Source of the DNA: Chitinophaga pinensis
GTDB taxonomy: Bacteria; Bacteroidota; Bacteroidia; Flavobacteriales_D; Crocinitomicaceae
Assembly: GCA_945868555.1 (NCBI GenBank)
Contig: CAMBMC010000135.1
Span: forward strand, 1-6,629
Length of the DNA: 6,629 bases
Direction: 5' to 3'
Shown here: piece by piece, positions 5,175 through 6,629 of the stretch
Numbering within the stretch: position 1 is the first letter of the stretch
How the letters are laid out: every line of letters starts with the position of its first letter
Made by a program: the position numbers and the translations under genes
The notes under the pieces: model-generated
The model's input: the letters and a program-made list of their open reading frames with translations, nothing else
The model's database searches: none
What the model was told of the DNA's origin: nothing

Positions 5175-6629
5175 TTTAGAAAATAGCATAATTTCATCTA
5201 AAAAGGTCCATTGTATATGGCCTTCGCCTGGCATTCCTTCTGGAATCGCATCAAACGTCACAATTTTAAATCGGACATAGCGTGCTTTTTTTTGAATTTG
5301 AAAAGCAAAAGGCAAGTGTTTACCACGCCCTTGGGACTTATAAATAGGTTTATCAGGCAGGAAGGCCCATTTTTTTCCGTTTGTTGACACTGAGATTCGC
5401 ACAAAATTTGGTAGATGAATCCATGAACCAATGTCTTCCAAGAAATTGAGCTCCGCATGGTCAATTTTAGATTTCTTTCCGAGGTCAACAATGAATTCAA
5501 TTTCCTGATCATCGAAACCTACCCATTCGTTGCCCTTCCATGGTTTCGCACCGATAATTCCGTCCACCAAAGTGAGATCACCACCGCTATTGTAGCGTTC
5601 ATCTGGTGGAGTAATGTATTCCACATTCAAACCTATTGAAGGGTGTATCGTCATTTTAAATTCAGAAGGTTTAGGCATGTATTCGGACTTCACGTCAAAG
5701 CGATACGTCACCACAGAATCAAGCCCTCTCTTAAAGTGCAATGTATTTTTTCCAATCAGAAAATCAGGGTACTTTGGAGCGACATTCGTTTCATCCAATC
5801 GCGCAATCAGGGCCAATTGATCGCTTGTATCAGCAGCCGTAAAAACAACGCCCAATCCATGTTCTTTTCGCGAAACTTTCATTTCAGGATAAAACATAGC
5901 ACGCGAATAATTCACATTGAATCGATCGAGGTACTTCAATTGGTGTTTGATCAATACTGAACGGAACACCTCATAAGAAGGCGCTTCAACACACCAAAGC
6001 ACTTGTGCTAAGGCCAAGGCACGCGGATAAAGCATGTATTCCAATTGCTTCATGTCTGGTATGTACTCCGTCCACAAATTAGCTTGTCCGCCCAAGACAT
6101 GCGTTGCTTCTGCAGCAGAAAGACTAGAAGGGATTGGATTGAATTGATAAACTTTTTCGACCGGCGTATAACCACCGATGGCCAAAGGTTCACTTGAATT
6201 TTTACTTTGATAATGATCAAAATAACAATGTGAACCGGGTGACATGATCACGTCGTGGCCCTGTTTTGCCGCATCAACTCCACCTTCAAATCCGCGCCAA
6301 GACATGACAGTGGCATTCGGACTTAAGCCACCCTCCAAAATTTCATCCCAACCAATTAATTTCCTTCCTTTTGAAGTAAGGTAATTGTCCATCTGTGTGA
6401 CAAACCAACTTTGTAGCTCATGTTCATCCTTTAAACCATTTTCACGAATCACTGCTTGACATTTCGCACACTTTTTCCATCGTGTTTTTGGTGCCTCATC
6501 TCCGCCAATATGAATGTACTCCGAAGGAAAGAGCACCATCACCTCATCCAGTACATTCTTCAAAAATTGGATGCTCGATTCATGTGCACAAAAAATATCG
6601 TCAAAAACACCCCACAAGCCTTCTACTCC
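5172..6629 (-). CDS. GH20 beta-N-acetylhexosaminidase with C-terminal discoidin-like domain, 5' end missing
   Basis: The enzyme should remove terminal GlcNAc or GalNAc from chitin oligomers, glycoproteins or other glycans by substrate-assisted retaining catalysis, probably in the periplasm or outside the cell. The frame is open to the right edge (GVEG precedes the TTG at 6617), so that TTG is not a start and the signal peptide and N-terminal GH20b domain lie outside. Counting from Leu at 6617, the catalytic pair is Asp40-Glu41 in HIGGDEAPK (bases 6500-6495). Further pocket residues are Trp90 in IGWDEIL, Trp107 in MSWRG, Tyr132 and Asp134 in CYFDHYQ, and Trp182 and Glu184 in NLWTEY. The barrel ends near 235. 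Residues about 255-340 form a beta-rich linker domain and about 343-481 an F5/8 type C (discoidin/CBM32-like) domain that may bind sugar. The active site appears complete. Coupled to cutC downstream. Linkage specificity cannot be read. Confidence 0.93.
   Translation of the reverse strand, partial: GVEGLWGVFDDIFCAHESSIQFLKNVLDEVMVLFPSEYIHIGGDEAPKTRWKKCAKCQAVIRENGLKDEHELQSWFVTQMDNYLTSKGRKLIGWDEILEGGLSPNATVMSWRGFEGGVDAAKQGHDVIMSPGSHCYFDHYQSKNSSEPLAIGGYTPVEKVYQFNPIPSSLSAAEATHVLGGQANLWTEYIPDMKQLEYMLYPRALALAQVLWCVEAPSYEVFRSVLIKHQLKYLDRFNVNYSRAMFYPEMKVSRKEHGLGVVFTAADTSDQLALIARLDETNVAPKYPDFLIGKNTLHFKRGLDSVVTYRFDVKSEYMPKPSEFKMTIHPSIGLNVEYITPPDERYNSGGDLTLVDGIIGAKPWKGNEWVGFDDQEIEFIVDLGKKSKIDHAELNFLEDIGSWIHLPNFVRISVSTNGKKWAFLPDKPIYKSQGRGKHLPFAFQIQKKARYVRFKIVTFDAIPEGMPGEGHIQWTFLDEIMLFSK
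5175..5591 (-). other. F5/8 type C (discoidin/CBM32-like) domain of the hexosaminidase
   Basis: The C-terminal ~139 residues show the discoidin pattern: LVDGIIG near the start, IEFIVDLG (the strand ending in D-L-G), a long strand with RISVSTNGKKW, and ARYVRFKIV near the end, closing on a strand-like FLDEIMLF. The family is a beta sandwich that often binds carbohydrates next to glycoside hydrolases. The exact sugar-binding residues are not identifiable by eye, so it could instead have only a structural role. Confidence 0.75.

Noticed and set aside
5643..5960. 105-codon open frame on the plus strand
   Set aside because: It is antisense to the well-supported hexosaminidase, rich in His, Arg and Ile typical of a shadow frame, with no family match I recognise.
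6457..6470. CxxC (C50, C53) in the hexosaminidase as a possible unusual metal site
   Set aside because: As I recall, a W..C..CQ segment right after the catalytic GGDEAPK is common in GH20 enzymes of this phylum, so it is not distinctive.
6615..6617. TTG as a possible start of the hexosaminidase
   Set aside because: The frame stays open to the right edge, and residues GVEG-LWGVFDD fit the interior of a GH20 catalytic domain. A start here would lack the N-terminal domain and signal peptide.
1..6629. Defence system, mobile element or biosynthetic cluster
   Set aside because: All genes fall into ordinary families, spacing is compact, and there is no integrase, transposase, tRNA, target-site repeat or abrupt base-composition shift that I can see by eye.

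Overview
The window looks like a piece of a Bacteroidota chromosome, most likely order Flavobacteriales and perhaps the Fluviicola/Crocinitomix group. This rests on a secreted protein ending in the gliding-motility-associated C-terminal (CHU_C, type B) sorting domain of the type IX secretion system, SprB-type repeats, starts without Shine-Dalgarno sequences, and a candidate TTTG/TAnnTTTG-type promoter. The order is inferred from protein character only; no marker gene is present.

Layout. (1) Positions 2-2242, plus strand: the 3' part of a large surface or secreted adhesin-like protein, cut by the left edge. It is followed by a strong intrinsic terminator (2262-2296). (2) Positions 2343-3092 and 3111-3974, plus strand: a DUF4197 putative lipoprotein and a uridine-phosphorylase-like nucleoside phosphorylase, 18 bases apart and probably one transcript, with a candidate promoter just after the terminator. 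(3) Positions 6629-3971, minus strand: a compact three-gene run reading toward the left. It holds a GH20 beta-N-acetylhexosaminidase with a C-terminal discoidin-like domain (cut by the right edge), then CutC starting on the last base of the hexosaminidase stop codon (TAATG), then a small secreted protein with a papain/NlpC-P60-like Cys-His pattern.

The two gene groups converge at 3971-3974, where the stop codons of the phosphorylase and the small secreted protein share the palindrome TTAA inside a 7-bp inverted repeat. Coding density is very high. The longest gap is 100 bases (2243-2342), so there is no gene-free stretch above 300 bases. I see no RNA gene, CRISPR array, insertion sequence or phage gene.

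How the genes may work together: the phosphorylase fits nucleoside salvage, and the hexosaminidase fits removal of terminal GlcNAc/GalNAc from glycans or chitin oligomers. The tight coupling of CutC to the hexosaminidase is the most suggestive context signal, hinting at a role for this CutC-family TIM barrel linked to amino-sugar use rather than copper. I found no convincing new multi-gene system. The least characterised items are the DUF4197 protein and the GECW-motif secreted protein.
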